Shown here: piece by piece, positions 23,201 to 34,651 of the stretch
How the letters are laid out: every line of letters starts with the position of its first letter
How positions within the stretch are numbered: the first letter of the stretch is position 1
From: Cordia subcordata
Taxonomy: Eukaryota > Streptophyta > Magnoliopsida > Boraginales > Cordiaceae
Direction: 5' to 3'
Length of the DNA: 64,000 nucleotides
Assembly (NCBI GenBank): GCA_028554755.1
Contig: JAPTOF010000003.1
Span: forward strand, 5,975,501-6,039,500
Position numbers and translations under genes: made by a program
Notes under the pieces: model-generated
What the model was told of the DNA's origin: nothing
Database searches by the model: none
Seen by the model: the letters and a program-made list of their open reading frames with translations, nothing else

Positions 23201-24868
23201 TTAATTTTTGTTTTTGACCACCCATTTTGGTCTTTGCCAATATGGAACATGTGATCCTCTACCACGAATTTTCTTGTAATAACAATGAGTAGATACATGT
23301 CCTTTCCATTCACAATAGGTACAAATAACATTTGACTTCGGTGAAGAGAAAGATGTAGAGGTAGAAGCCTTGACAAAATAGGTTTTGAAATACTTTTGAT
23401 TAATACTAGGTTTGTATCCAATACCACTCTTATCAAAAGACATTTTTTGACTTCCAAGAAGCTTTTCAAAATTTTCTTTCCCATTTGTAAACTTTTGAAT
23501 AATTCCATTCAAATCCTCATTTTTCTTTTTTAAATCTTTAACCTCTTTTTCAATCTTTACAAAATCTTCGGCATATGAATCATTTTCTTTTTCAAAGATG
23601 TCTATTTTTTCAATAAGAGAAGCATTTTTCTTTTCCAAAATTTCTTTTTCATTAAGAACAAGTTTCAAACTTTTATGCATTTGCTTGTTTTTTGCCAAAG
23701 CTAAGGATAAGTCATCATGTAATTTAGCAAATGCATCTTTTAGTTTATCAAAACTATACTCCTCTTCTTCTTCTTCACTAGATGAATAATAAATAGATGA
23801 AGATGGTGAAGATAGTACCTCATCCTCATTGGCCATGAGGCAAAAATTGGCTACCTCATGATGCTCTTCCTCATCTTCTTCGGTTTCAGAGAAGTCCTAC
23901 GTGGCCTTGAGTGCCTTTCCTTCCTTCTTCTTTGAAAGCTTAGGACAATTTGCTTTTATATGTCCCAGTTTGTCGTAATTAAAGCACTTCAATTCATCTT
24001 TTGCATCTTTTATCTTTTTGAACTCTTTGCCTTCTTTTCCTTTCTTCTTCTAATTTGTGTTGCTTGAAGAAGCCCCTTTTCTCATCTTTCTAAATTTCAT
24101 AAATCTTTTGAAATTTTGGGCAAGAAGTGCAATCTCTTCATCTTTCGGGTCCTCATCATCTTCCTCATCGTCACTTGATGGGTATTTTGATGCAACGAGG
24201 GCAATGGACTTCTTTGCTTTCTTCTCTTCTTCTTCATGATCCTTTATCTCAAGCTCATGAGTCATGAGTGACCCAATGAGCTCATTGAGCTCCAATGAAT
24301 TTAAGTCCTTTGCTTCCTTTATTGCCGTGACTTTAGGTTGCCATGATGATGGCAAGCTCCTTAGCACTTTTCTTACCTTCTCTACATTAGAATAATCCTT
24401 GCCAAGAGCTTTCAAACCATTAGTAATTTCAACAAATCTAGAAAACATTTGCTCAACATTTTCATTTGGAAGCATCTTGAATAATTCATATCTATGTACA
24501 AGCATAGCAATCCTAGATTCTTTCACTTGGCTAGTTCCTTCATAAGTTACTTCAAGTTGATCCCAAAGTTCCTTAGCCAAAGTGCACCCCATTACTCTAG
24601 CAAACTCGGTGGCATTCATAGCATTGAATAAATAATATAATGCTTTTTGATTTAATTCAAATAATTTAATATATTCATCATTCCGTTCATTTTTTGGTTT
24701 GGATATTCTTCTATCACCCTCTAATTTTGTAGGTGAGGTAGGCCCATTTTCTATAATTTTCCAAACTTTATAATCATGTGATTGTATAAACACTTTCATC
24801 CTCATTTTCCAAAATGCATAATTAGTTCCATCAAAAGGAGGTGCTTGTTTAATAGAAATTCCCTCCAT
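23201..24868 (-). pseudogene. gag: Sirevirus gag (capsid and zinc knuckles)
   Basis: ATG at 24868 opens MEGISIKQAPPFDGTNYAFWKMRM, the start of a copia gag of the UBN2 type (FWKMRM, ELWDQLEVTYEG, LPSSW). One frame continues to 23201 with TAG at 24052-24050 and TAG at 23899-23897. The first zinc knuckle (about 23945-23990) reads CFNYDKLGHIKANC, with the second Cys replaced by Tyr. A second knuckle CTYCEWKGHVSTHC near 23310 is intact. A long Lys/Glu-rich coiled coil lies between them. The pol frame overlaps the end of gag in a different phase. Confidence 0.92.
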
Positions 24869-24914
24869 ATTTGCTAGAGATTCTACTAGTTGTTAAACTA
24901 TATGTAGAACCCTA

Positions 24915-24926
24915 GCTCTGATACCA
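24915..24926 (-). other. Primer-binding site, initiator tRNA-Met
   Basis: On the minus strand TGGTATCAGAGC lies two bases after the 5' LTR end. This is the standard complement of the plant initiator methionine tRNA 3' end used by copia elements. Confidence 0.96.
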
Positions 24927-24928
24927 AT

Positions 24929-26246
24929 TGTGGGTGCGAATATCTTAAGAGTGGGGGTGAATTAAGATATAAGTACTAATTTTTGTTTTTAAAAATTCAC
25001 AAAAAATTTGCAATTTCTAACAATCAATATATCAAACACAATGTAATCAAAATAAGCAAGTATAAAAAAGGAAGTATAAGGAGAGGAAAAATAAATGATT
25101 TAAGGTGGTTCAGCCAAGCCTACGTCCACTGCCCAAGGATGCTCCTCTTAGGACTTCAAAAACTCCACTAAGATGCTTCTTCAAATCTTAGTGAAGCATA
25201 AACCAAGTTCTTACAATCTCTTTGAAGCCCAACTACAAAGAACCCAAGAGATTCACTTTTTAGGATTTCCCCACAATTTACAAGCTCTAAAGAGTAAATC
25301 TTACAAAGTTTATAGCTCTCAAAGTGTGTATATTCTCAATAATTAAGAGAAAATTGAATCTGAAATTTTCTTCAAGAAGAAGATAAATAAGCTCTTGAAA
25401 GTTCAAATATATTGCAAGAAAGGCTCAAAGATGGATTGTATGATGATAAACACTTTAGCACACTTCAATTTGATGTTTAGAAAGTGTATTAAATAAGTAT
25501 TTAAAGAAATTTGGGGGTTAGGGTTTATGGTAGGTGAAGAAGGAGTGATTTTCTCAGCAAAACAGTAATAAATGGCTAGTGCATTTATTACAGCACCCCT
25601 TCAGCAGGTTGATCGGCTGGGTCGTCCGGCTAACCCTTTTCCTTCTCTGACTAGGCCGGACGCCTTAGCCAGTCGACCGGCTAGGGGGTCCGGCTTTTTT
25701 CTTCACCTCTCTGTTTTGGCCGGGCGACCCACCACGGTCAGCCGGTCGGCCGGCTGGGGGGTCCTGCCACTTCAGAATGTGAAGTAAAGCCAGATTTTTG
25801 CAAAGATCATTTTAAGTGCAATTTTCACAACTCCAAATCATTTTGAATAATTTTGTAAACACATATTGTGAATTGAAACACCCCAAAAACTCATTTTATC
25901 TCTATGTGTGCATTCAAATACATTTGTGCACATGTTATTTCAAATGTGCAAGACTTGAAAATTTTTTATATGAATAAGAAAAAGATTTTGAGCCAAGTCC
26001 ACACAATGTATATAGGCATTTCACAAAGAGAGCAAGAAGTAAAATAATGTCCGGTACCCCTTATGACTTCTCTTCTCCTCCTCATGCCTTCTCTCCTTCT
26101 CTTCCTTCAAGTAATTCTTTTTTGCACATTTTCTCCAATCTTTCATAAGCTTAAACTAGATATTATCTCATTTTCACAAGAAGCTATTTAGTAAAATAAT
26201 GCATATATTTTCATCATCAAAATCAATAATGAATATTTAGCTAACA
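24929..26246 (-). repeat. Sirevirus 5' LTR (right copy), 1318 bp
   Basis: Begins TGTGGGTGCG and ends TTAGCTAACA on the plus strand; near-identical to 14815-16125 except for scattered transitions and a rewritten patch at about 25565-25620. It contains the palindrome cluster at 25600-25770. Confidence 0.96.
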
Positions 26247-26251
26247 GAAAG
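26247..26251. other. Target-site duplication GAAAG, right
   Basis: Matches 14810-14814 exactly. Confidence 0.97.
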
Positions 26252-27772
26252 TCGTGCTATGAACACTTCAATTTTGTTTTTTTTAAAAAAAAAATAGGCG
26301 CATGATTTTCATGTACATGTAGAAGTATGTTGCTCCACGGGTCCACCTTAATGCAGGTCCAAGATATAATTTGTACTGTTACTTTTCCACACACTGCTCC
26401 TATCCCTTTCCTTCTTTTCTCCATAAGCAAGAGACTCCTATGCGTACTTTCTTTCCTTTACATCTCATAATATTAAAAATAATTAACAATTAACAAATGC
26501 CAAACATTTTTTTTATACTTTCACCTTCAATCCAACTCCTTGTCCTTTTATCGAATTTGGATCCAATTCATTGTTATGGCTGTGGATTGTTTGAAGTTCT
26601 TGTACTACATAAAGGTCATGTTGGTCGGAAGGAGGGGGTCTTACTGCTTCTATAGTTACACATATGTCATCACTAGTCTTGTCATTGTCAGCTTCAGTCC
26701 CTACGCCAAAATTAGTCCCAACTTCGTTCCATTCACAAGCTTTTGTATGATTGTCGGCATCCTTGGTGTAATCTTCAGTATCATTGTTTTCAACCACATC
26801 ATTAGTAGCACCCATTTGTAAGAAATGAAGGCGAGGGATTGATAGATATCCTATTGGATGCCGATATAGTGGCCCTAAAGGATCAAATTATTTGGCACCC
26901 ATTGCTACTATTGTTGTTACTAATGGAAAGAGGTAGATTATATTTATATATTATTATGTACACTAATGGTATCACGTTACAAGGGTAACACTCTTTATCT
27001 TTTTCTCGTTATACTGTATTTTTTTCGTGGTGGTCATATGTGTAATAGATGTTTTATTACTATATTCCATTACCTTGGTTATTTATTATTTTAATTAATT
27101 TTAGAATATGAAAATCATTGGACCTAGATAATAGTAATCCAATCCAATAAGATGCTTATGGAAAGCTAGCTATCAAAGGAATTTGGAAGCAATTCAAGGT
27201 TAGTTAAGAGGCATAGATCATGCAAATATTAAGTATGCGAAGATTTACTACTCTATAAATTATTTTCATGTCTTACACTACATTTAACTTTACAAACATA
27301 ATAAAGTGAAAAAAGGAAGAAAATATACATCTAGATAGCCTGAGGATAGTTGTTAGGGTTATGACTTGATTGCCTACGCATAGATTACAATCTATGTTGA
27401 ACCTATAATTACCTCATTGAAACATTCCATGTTGCTCGTTGTCATCAATCCATTCCAGTATCTGCCATCGTCCTATATGATCTATAACTTCGAGAGGATG
27501 TGAGACAACAATTGTATTGTCTGCTAACTAGTACGTAAGATTTTTAAGTTGTACATGCGTTTTTAGGTTCAAACACTTGTAAACAATGCTTCTTAATTAA
27601 ATTTATTAATTTAAAACATTTATTTTGTACCATATGCGAAATATTAAACCAACAATTAAACAAATAGATTTAATCAAACAACATAATTAACAATAGATAT
27701 AATTCCGTATACTAAGTTGTATAAGGACTAAACCTAAATAAATAATACTAAACTTTCAATTCGTTGAAAATG
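26252..27772. other. Intergenic with a possible transposase relic
   Basis: No intact gene. A minus-strand frame at 26815-26513 encodes an acidic 100-residue peptide (MGATNDVVENND...) that I do not recognise. Near 27470-27405 the minus strand reads GRYWNGLMTTSNMECFNEV, which resembles the MTTN-x-x-E-x-x-N segment of Mutator-like transposases; the surrounding frame is broken. The two pieces are in the wrong order to be one gene. Confidence 0.35.
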
Positions 27773-27999
27773 GGCCCATTTGGATTGGCTTTTTCTAAAA
27801 GTACTTTTTCAATAACTTTTGAAAAAGGTACTTTTGGGAAGCTAAAAATTCTAACTTTCACAAAATACTATATTTGAGTTTTTTTTTTTAGAGTTTCAAC
27901 TTTTTTCAAAGTCAAGGCAAATAATTATTGCAAAAAGAATTTACTTTTTCCAGAAAAAATACCTTTTTTTTCTTGAGAAAAGCCAATCCAAACAAGGCC
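27773..27999. mobile_element. Small TIR element, TTTGGATTGGCTTTT family, copy 1
   Basis: Left end GGGCCCATTTGGATTGGCTTTT and right end AAAAGCCAATCCAAACAAGGCC are inverted copies around an AT-rich centre that also folds (AAGTACTTTTTC and GAAAAAGTA-like words). Related ends occur at 42634 and 58990. No protein is encoded. No target duplication could be fixed. Confidence 0.75.
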
Positions 28000-29090
28000 A
28001 GTATCATGGATTAGTTGTATAATCACATTATTGTATAAATACTAAATTGTGAATTGATTGCAAATACCTTATTTACTCGTGAAGAAAGTAAATAAATATA
28101 AATTACAAATGTCTAATATGCACATAGCTCAATGTTATTGTTCACCTACTCTTTCTTACATAACCCTCTTGGAAAAGACATTAAAAAATATGCATAATGA
28201 TAATAATAAATGAATGTAACAAAATAAGTATATTGCATGTGTTACATAATTAAGTGTGCATGTTTATATATTATATATAAAATTAAACACCTTAAGAAAT
28301 AAATGAGTGTCAAATTAAGAATGCAATATAATAAAGAAGACTAACTAAATCTAAAATATCAACTAAATTCAATTTACCATCATATGTAGAACAAAGGGTT
28401 TAGGGAACTATTTATTTTTCGAATGGGAGAATTATTTTTGTCTTTCTGATATGTGAAATAAGAATGAACGGTTTTTGGTTTTTTGATGGGAGACATGAGA
28501 AGAGGGAGGGAGAAAAGTTTATATAAGTGGATAAATAAGTTACAATGCCATCTAAAAAGGCGTAAAGGCATAAAAATGTGCAAATAGCACGCCATTTAAT
28601 ATGCCGTAGGATGAAAAACATATGTCATACATGCCATTTGAAATGGGTAAGGAAAAAAGTGCATTCAACACACCATTTGAGATGGCATAGGAAAAAGAAT
28701 GTGCGTCAAGAAAAAAATATGCATTGAGCTCAAGGAAAGAAAAAAGTGGTCACCTTTTGAAATGACATGGAACAAAAAAATTAAGAAAAAAAGGTTGACA
28801 TCATGTCAAATGACCTGAGATATCTTTTTAACTCTCCTAGGGTAACAACCGTTTTTTTTCTTTGACAATCTTGAGTAAAAGTTCCATCCTTAAATAAATT
28901 TATCCTTCCACTACTAAAAAATTGAGTAGTTTATGCTAATCATGAATTTTATATTGTTTGTTGAACAGTTTCGTTGGATGGTTACTCATGTATGTAAATA
29001 CTTTATTATGAATTCTTGTTTAATTTTAATCTTTGTTTATGATAATTGTTAATCAAATCTTTGTTGATGATAATCTTAATCTTTGCGAAA
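28000..29090. other. Intergenic; degenerate tandem repeat at 28540-28815
   Basis: AT-rich with no gene. From about 28540 a loose tandem pattern repeats words of the type CGCCATTTGAAATGGCATAGGAAAAA every 60 bases or so (near 28575, 28630, 28670, 28755). The unit is short, partly palindromic and highly diverged. Confidence 0.5.
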
Positions 29091-29149
29091 GTTTGGGAAA
29101 TGAGTCTTTGAAGGGCCACCACTTGGGGTGGGAGTTAGAGATTGGGTGG

Positions 29150-29570
29150 TCTAAGTTGGATATGAGGTGAAAATTGAATGTTGATGGTTGCTTTAAAGGG
29201 AATCCAGGGATGGCAGGAGCTAGAGGCCTCTTTAGGGATGAGTAGGGGATATGGAAAGGGGATCTACAGTTAATTTGGGAGTGACATCTAATTGTAAAAT
29301 AGAGGTCATTGTCTTATGGGAAGGTATGCGTATGGTAGATTTGGATTTTCTCATTATTGAGACAGACTTGATAATGATTTCAATTTGGTAAATGACCTAT
29401 TCTGACGACTAGCCCACTGAGACCCTTTACGAAAGATTGTTGTAAGATTATCAACTATAGAAGAGGTTTTCAAATCAGACATATTTATAGGGAAGTAAAT
29501 TTTTGTGCAAACTTGCTTGCAAACCACAAGGTCAGTAAGCTTGTTGGTTTTTGAACTATTTCAAATGTGC
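29150..29570 (+). pseudogene. RNase H-like relic of a LINE-type retrotransposon
   Basis: Translation with several stops and shifts gives KLNVDGCFKGNPGMAGARGLFRDE, then EVIVLWEGMRM, LIIETDL and REVNFCANLLANH. These are the ordered blocks of the plant RNase H-like domain (RVT_3) carried at the C-terminus of many LINEs and their derivatives. The catalytic Asp (VDG), Glu and Asp (ETD) are visible, but the frame is destroyed. No RT is adjacent, so this is a 5'-truncated remnant. Confidence 0.7.
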
Positions 29571-29665
29571 CTAGGCAACTTTAGGTGTTTTTGGATACCA
29601 ATAGAAGAGGGATCACCCACCCGAGAAGGATTGGTTTTCAACTAGCTTAGGCCTTCTGTGGAAGT

Positions 29666-29782
29666 GCTAAAATATGTACAAGTCCCACATGGAAAAATCA
29701 CAAGATACCACCATATAAGGTCCTAGACCACTCATATATTAACCAATTGGTTTTTATAATAGAACCTCAAGAATTCTTCACA
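29666..29782 (+). repeat. TRIM outer LTR, 5' copy
   Basis: A 117-bp LTR starting TGCTAAAATATG and ending TTCTTCACA, followed directly by the iMet-type primer site. Confidence 0.88.
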
Positions 29783-30590
29783 TGATATCAGAGCCTAATT
29801 CAAGGGCTCAAGTCTTATAGCCACCTATTTAAAAATGTTAAATTATCCATGTGCAAACTCTAAACAAATTACATTGCACGTGATGGGGTGTGTTGATACA
29901 ATAAAGTAATAAACTGATATCATCTCTACAAGTTTAAGTTTTTAGATAAGATGGTAACTTCAAGATGGTATCAGAGCCCAGGTCAAGGGCTCGAGTCTCA
30001 CTGCCACTCATTTAAAAATATTAAATTATTCACATGCAAACTCTAAACAAATTACGATGCACGTGAGGGGGTGTATTGATACAATAAATTAATAAAAACA
30101 ATATCCTCTCTACAAGCTTAAGCTTTTAGAAGAGGTGGTAACTCCAAGGATTCCAAGGGATCTATTATATAAGGTTCTAGGTTACTCTTCAAATTAACCA
30201 ATTGGTTTTTATAACGGAACCTCAGTGATTCTTCACATGTTGTCAGAACTGGGATTTTGGTTTAGTTCTCGCACTGTGTATATGTCCACATGTGACCTGT
30301 CGAGCTGTTCAATTGTGCACATTTCTCCACATGGTAACCTATCTTTGCAAGCAGCTGAGTTGCATATGTTTTGAGTCGTGGTTGTCCATCCTTATTTCGG
30401 GCCACACGACTATTCGAGTTCCGGTCTGGGTCGTGGTGATCCATCCCTCCAAGTTGTAAGCCATTAAATGCATAAGCCTTCTGGGCTATGGTAACCCATC
30501 CCCGTTCCGGGTTACACGGCCATCCAGCTAGGATCACACGTCCATTTGTCAAGTGGTGCAGGCACTATTTCGGATCACACTTGAGAGGGG

Positions 30591-30713
30591 TGTTAAAATA
30601 TGTACAAGTCCCACATGGAAAATCACAAGATTCAAGACCACCATATAAGGTCCTGGGTCACTCCTCATATTAACCAATTGGTTTTTATGATGGAACCTTA
30701 GGAATTCTTCACA
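30591..30713 (+). repeat. TRIM outer LTR, 3' copy
   Basis: A 123-bp LTR starting TGTTAAAATATG and ending TTCTTCACA; about 6 bases longer than the 5' copy because of a short indel after ATCACAAGAT. Confidence 0.88.
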
Positions 30714-30718
30714 TGAAG

Positions 30719-32121
30719 GGAAAAAAATGTTTGGTTGATTAAAATCTATTGACGGAATAGATATTATTTAACAAAACGTATGGTTGAATATGATGCATTT
30801 GATGGAATGAGGTATTGGTTGATCTGGTTAATTGGTTGGATAATGAATTTTTGGAATTAATTTAGTAATTAATAGGTATGAGTATAAACAAAAATAGAAA
30901 AATTATTAAAAATATTAGAGTTAGAATAAAGATGGAGATTAGATGTGTATCTCAAATTTGAGACAAAATTGAGATAGAAATTCTTGATCGAACAAATTTA
31001 GGGATGAATCTAAAACAAAAATTGTAAGTGACAAAACAAATTTTGGGATGAAATAGAGACAGAATGGTGTTGAAATGGGTTTCAATTGAAAATTTGGAGT
31101 GACAAAAACATCGAGACGGAATAGAGACATCTTTCTGTCTTTAAGTTGAGAGGGAAATTTTTAGATAAAACTTTTCGTCAGAATATTTCATCATTGATAA
31201 ACTTTGATGAAATTCTTTGAGGGGAGATAGAGATGGAAAATTCTATCTTAAATTTAAAGACATAAACTTGAGGCATAATTTTCTGTTACAATATTCCGTC
31301 ATTAGCAAAATTTGATGAAATCATCCTTTAAGACGAAATAAAGATAGAAAATTTTGTCTCAATTTCAGAGGCGAAAATTTGAAATGAAAATAGTAACGAC
31401 AAGGGTTTTTGAGACAGAATTTCTTATGTTTGAGATAATTTTTTTTATTTAAATCGAAAAGTTTTTGTAGGGTCTTCTTTTGTTCATTAGTATTTGTTAT
31501 TTGGTTCAATTGGTTAACTATTGTTGCTATTTTGCTTGTTTCATTTTCCTTCATTTTTGTGGATTGTTGGTTGATTTTAATAGGATGGAGTCTTCTTTTC
31601 TTCCTTTTCTGGTTGTTGCTACTATTCATTTTGTTGCTTATTTCCACGTTGTTTGGTGAAGACCCTTGATATATTACACCTTTGCCCTTGTTTAGATCCT
31701 CTTTTGGCCTTATTCGACCTTTATATCATGCCTTGTGTTAGCTTATGTTAGTATTAGTTGGCCATAGTTGTTGTCTTCCTAATGAGCGATTCATAGTGGT
31801 AGGTTAGTTGCTGCCTTTCAATCATGAAGGATGAATTAGTCATAATTTAGATGCTAGGGTTTGTTTTAAAGTTTGTTGGGTCGTGTGTTTAGCCCATATT
31901 TCTTTTATTTTTAATTTGTCTATTGTGGGGCTTGTAGTCTTCTTATTCTTGAGATAAGATGTGTTGTTTCATGCCGATATTAACTTCTCCCTTTGACCAA
32001 ACTAAAGAAAAAGAAAAGAATTTAGAAAAAAAAAGAAAGCTCTTCAATATTAGTGAACTAATAAGGAGTGTTTGGGGTAGTCAATAAGTTTAATGTAGGT
32101 CATATATATAAATCAAACTAA
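30719..32121. other. Intergenic with diverged GAGACGGAA-type repeats
   Basis: Between about 30940 and 31430 words such as GAGACAGAAT, GAGACGGAAT, AAAATTTTG and TTTGATGAAAT recur irregularly, suggesting an old tandem or subterminal repeat of a DNA transposon. No gene frame is supported; the minus frames at 30939 and 31321 are low-complexity. Confidence 0.45.
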
Positions 32122-33178
32122 GGGGGTGTTTGGTTCAAAGAATGAAAATCATTTCCAGGAATGGGGATGTGATTCTCGGAATGATATGAAAACTGTCTGG
32201 TATATCAAAAGTATTCCTACAAATATTTTGGAGCATTTCAAAAATTCTAACGTGTTATGTTTCTTGGAAATCTTGAGCTATTTCTCATAAATTTTCCTAA
32301 TTCAAAAAATATTATAAGAAAATGTAAAAATAACTTATTTCCTTATTTTTATTTTAAAATTTAATTAATTATTATTCAACTAATTTAATTATTATTAATT
32401 TTTAATTTATTATTTTTAATCAATTAATTAGTTATTATAATTTTTATTTCATTCATTCATTCATCATTTTTATTTAATTTTTAAATTATTTAATTTTTAA
32501 ATTTATTAACTTTTAAATTAATTAATTAACTAATTAATTTATTAATTAATTTATAAATTAATTATTAAAACATTTTAATTAATTAGTTAATGTTCAATTG
32601 ATTAATCAAATTTATATATTTTATCATTAATTCTAATTTTTATGTGTAATTTTTAGTTTTAAATTAATTTTTTAATTTTATTATTGAATTTTATTATTTT
32701 TCTAATTTTTGGATTATATAATTAATGTTTTTTAATTTTAATTTTTAATTAATTAATTTTTATATTTATTTATTTATTTACTTATTTCATCATTAATTAA
32801 TTACTAATTTTAATTAATTTATTTATTTACATTATCATTAATTAATTTATAGTTATTTTATTTTATTATTTACATTATTCTTAAATAATTAATTTATTAT
32901 TATTTTTTATTGTCAATTTCTTATCGTATATTAGAGCATCTTAAATATGGCTTTTTGGTCTTTTAATTTTACTCTACACATTCTTACAACTCAAGAATGT
33001 AAGATTTCCATCCCCTGACATGGAAATGAAAATTGGTCAATTCATGGGAATATTGGATTTTTGGGAATGTGATATTCTCAAGAATGTTTTTTCATTATGT
33101 GAACCAAAAATGAGTATCTAGTGTTCTTAACCTTATATTCTTAGGAACCCTATAGGATTCCATGAACCAAATGCTTCC
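32122..33178. mobile_element. AT-rich TIR element with GGTGTTTGGTTCA ends
   Basis: Left end GGGGGTGTTTGGTTCA and right end TGAACCAAATGCTTCC are imperfect inverted repeats. Subterminal words also match in inverse (CATTTCCAGGAATGGGGATG against CATCCCCTGACATGGAAATG). The core (32330-32930) is nearly pure AT with TTAATTAATTA repeats. Flanking CTA at 32118-32120 and 33178-33180 could be a 3-bp Harbinger-type target site. No coding capacity. Confidence 0.65.
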
Positions 33179-33239
33179 TACATTACAAAATAATAATATG
33201 ATTTATCAAATGCAAAGGGATTAAGAGACCCTTTAATCC

Positions 33240-33965
33240 CACAAAGAGCCCTTAATGCGCATAGGCCAAAGTTTAGGCTCGTATATGGGATGGGTTGGTA
33301 GCCCAAGATCTTTTGTATTGAACCACATAAAGATTGTGTTAATTTGAGCCTATATGCTCATCACATGGGCCATGATATGGTCATACTAGGCCCATATATA
33401 AGCTACGGCGATGGGTCAGGCTCCCCTTCTAACCCACATATAAAGTGGCAATCCAAGCCCCTTGGTCTCACCTGCATTAGCATGGTTGGGTCAAGTTGGT
33501 GGGCTAAGATCTCCTACCCAAACCTATATAAAGAGTGGGGCAATCCAAGCCCATTGGCTCGGCTTACAGGATCCATGATTTGGGTCACATTGGACCCCAT
33601 ATATAGATTAGGTCGGTGGGTCAAGATCCATGCCGTTATACATAAAATGGACTAGTCCAAGCCTATTATACTAACCCATGTAAACGATGGCTTGACTCGT
33701 GTCAGGCCCATATACGAGTGGTTTTGATGGTCGAATCTTTTGCATTCACCCACACAATAGAGCCTATTGACTTAGCCCACATGAGCTATGATTTGGGTTG
33801 CCATGATCCCTTATGTGGGCTTGGCCAGTAAATCAAGATCCCTCGCCTGGGTCTACATAAGGTGGACTAGTCCAAACATGTTTGCTCGATCCACATAGGC
33901 CATGGTTTAGCTAATACCGGGCCTGTATACGTGTTGGGTCGATGAGTCAGGCAAGGATTCCTTAT
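33240..33965. repeat. Degenerate long-unit tandem repeat (period about 90-115 bp)
   Basis: Words such as TCCAAGCCCATTGGCTC, CACATGGGCCATGATTTGGG, GGCCCATATAT and GGGTCAAGATC recur in the same order about six times (anchors near 33343, 33453, 33542, 33653, 33769 and 33869). The segment is distinctly richer in GC than its surroundings. The frame 33344-33655 is a product of the repeat. Confidence 0.7.
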
Positions 33966-34130
33966 CCTAGTGCATACGTGTCTGTTGATTGTAAGTGTAT
34001 ATTGATTGAGTGCACGTGTGTTGTCATTATATATGTGCACATGAAAGAGAATAGATTAAGGAAAGCAAAATAATTTTTGTTCTAGCTTTTTATTATATTT
34101 AAAACATTTTTACTTACTCAAAAAAGTTAG

Positions 34131-34650
34131 GTAGCATTTGGTTTGCCTGTTTTCTGTTTTTATTTATTTATTTTCATTTTCTAAAAATAATTTTTATTTT
34201 TTGCTTTCTAAAATTTAGAAAATGTGTTTAGTTAATAAAAGTGTTTTTCTTTTTGATGTTTATTTACAAAATTACCACCTTATTTTCTAAATCTTTTGAA
34301 AATATTTACAAAATTGTTACCTTATTTTCTAATTGTTTTGGAGATATTTACAAAACTGTCACTTGTTTTCTAAAATTTTTAGCATTATTTACAAATTGGC
34401 ACTTTATTTTTAAAATTTTTAGAATTATTTACAAAACTGCCATCTTGTTTTCTAAATCTTTTAGAGTTATTTATAAAATTACCACCTTATCTTTAAAGAA
34501 AACACTTTTTTTATATTTTTTATTTTTTTGAAAAATTATTTTTTATTTTTTAAAAATAAAAATAAAAATAGTTAACCAAATGAGTTTTCTCTCTTGATTT
34601 TCATTTTCTATCAAAATGAAAACAGAAAACAGGCAAACCAGACACACCCT
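34131..34650. mobile_element. TIR element with GGTTTGCCTGTTTTCTGTTTT ends
   Basis: The left end reads TTTGGTTTGCCTGTTTTCTG and the right end CAGAAAACAGGCAAACCAGA, near-perfect inverted repeats. TAG at 34128-34130 and 34651-34653 may be the target site. The centre is a six-unit tandem repeat. No transposase. Confidence 0.75.
34263..34505. repeat. Six-unit tandem repeat, 40-42 bp
   Basis: Units start TTTACAAAATT(A/G)... at 34263, 34305, 34347, 34388, 34428 and 34470. Each continues CCTTATTTTCTAAATCTTTT with substitutions. The 96-residue frame at 34241-34531 is only a translation of these units. Confidence 0.9.
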
Positions 34651-34651
34651 T

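Larger units (their letters stand above)
14815..26246 (-). mobile_element. Sirevirus-type Ty1/copia LTR retrotransposon, 11.4 kb
   Basis: This is a full-length insertion on the minus strand. Order in its own direction: 5' LTR (26246-24929), primer site (24926-24915), gag, protease, integrase, RT, RNase H, an extra 3' ORF, repeated polypurine tracts, 3' LTR (16125-14815). Integrase before RT identifies Ty1/copia. Long LTRs, a large gag, an extra ORF after pol and multiplied AAAGGGGGAGA tracts are Sirevirus (SIRE/Maximus) traits. The two LTRs differ at roughly 5% of positions by eye, mostly transitions, and gag-pol carries several stops, so this is an old, inactive copy. It contains a nested solo LTR at 17199-18797. 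Confidence 0.96.
29661..30718 (+). mobile_element. TRIM (terminal-repeat miniature retrotransposon) cluster
   Basis: The outer LTRs at 29666-29782 and 30591-30713 share AAATATGTACAAGTCCCACA and TAACCAATTGGTTTTTAT and have TG...CA ends. A primer site TGATATCAGAGCC (29783-29795) follows the first, and a purine tract TTGAGAGGGG (30581-30590) precedes the second. The flanks GGAAG and TGAAG match at four of five bases. Inside are two copies of a second, 72-74 bp LTR (29891-29962 and 30073-30146) with its own TGGTATCAGAGCC site (29966-29978), plus a partial third outer LTR (30158-30237). So two TRIM families are interleaved. No protein is encoded. Confidence 0.88.

Noticed and set aside
29783..29978. 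TGGTATCAGAGC words that could suggest tRNA fragments
   Set aside because: They are complements of the initiator tRNA 3' end placed directly after LTRs, so they are primer-binding sites; no cloverleaf surrounds them.
34241..34531. A 96-residue plus-strand frame with a repeated YK(I/T)VT-like pattern
   Set aside because: It is only the translation of the 42-bp tandem repeat inside a TIR element; the start and end have no gene signals.
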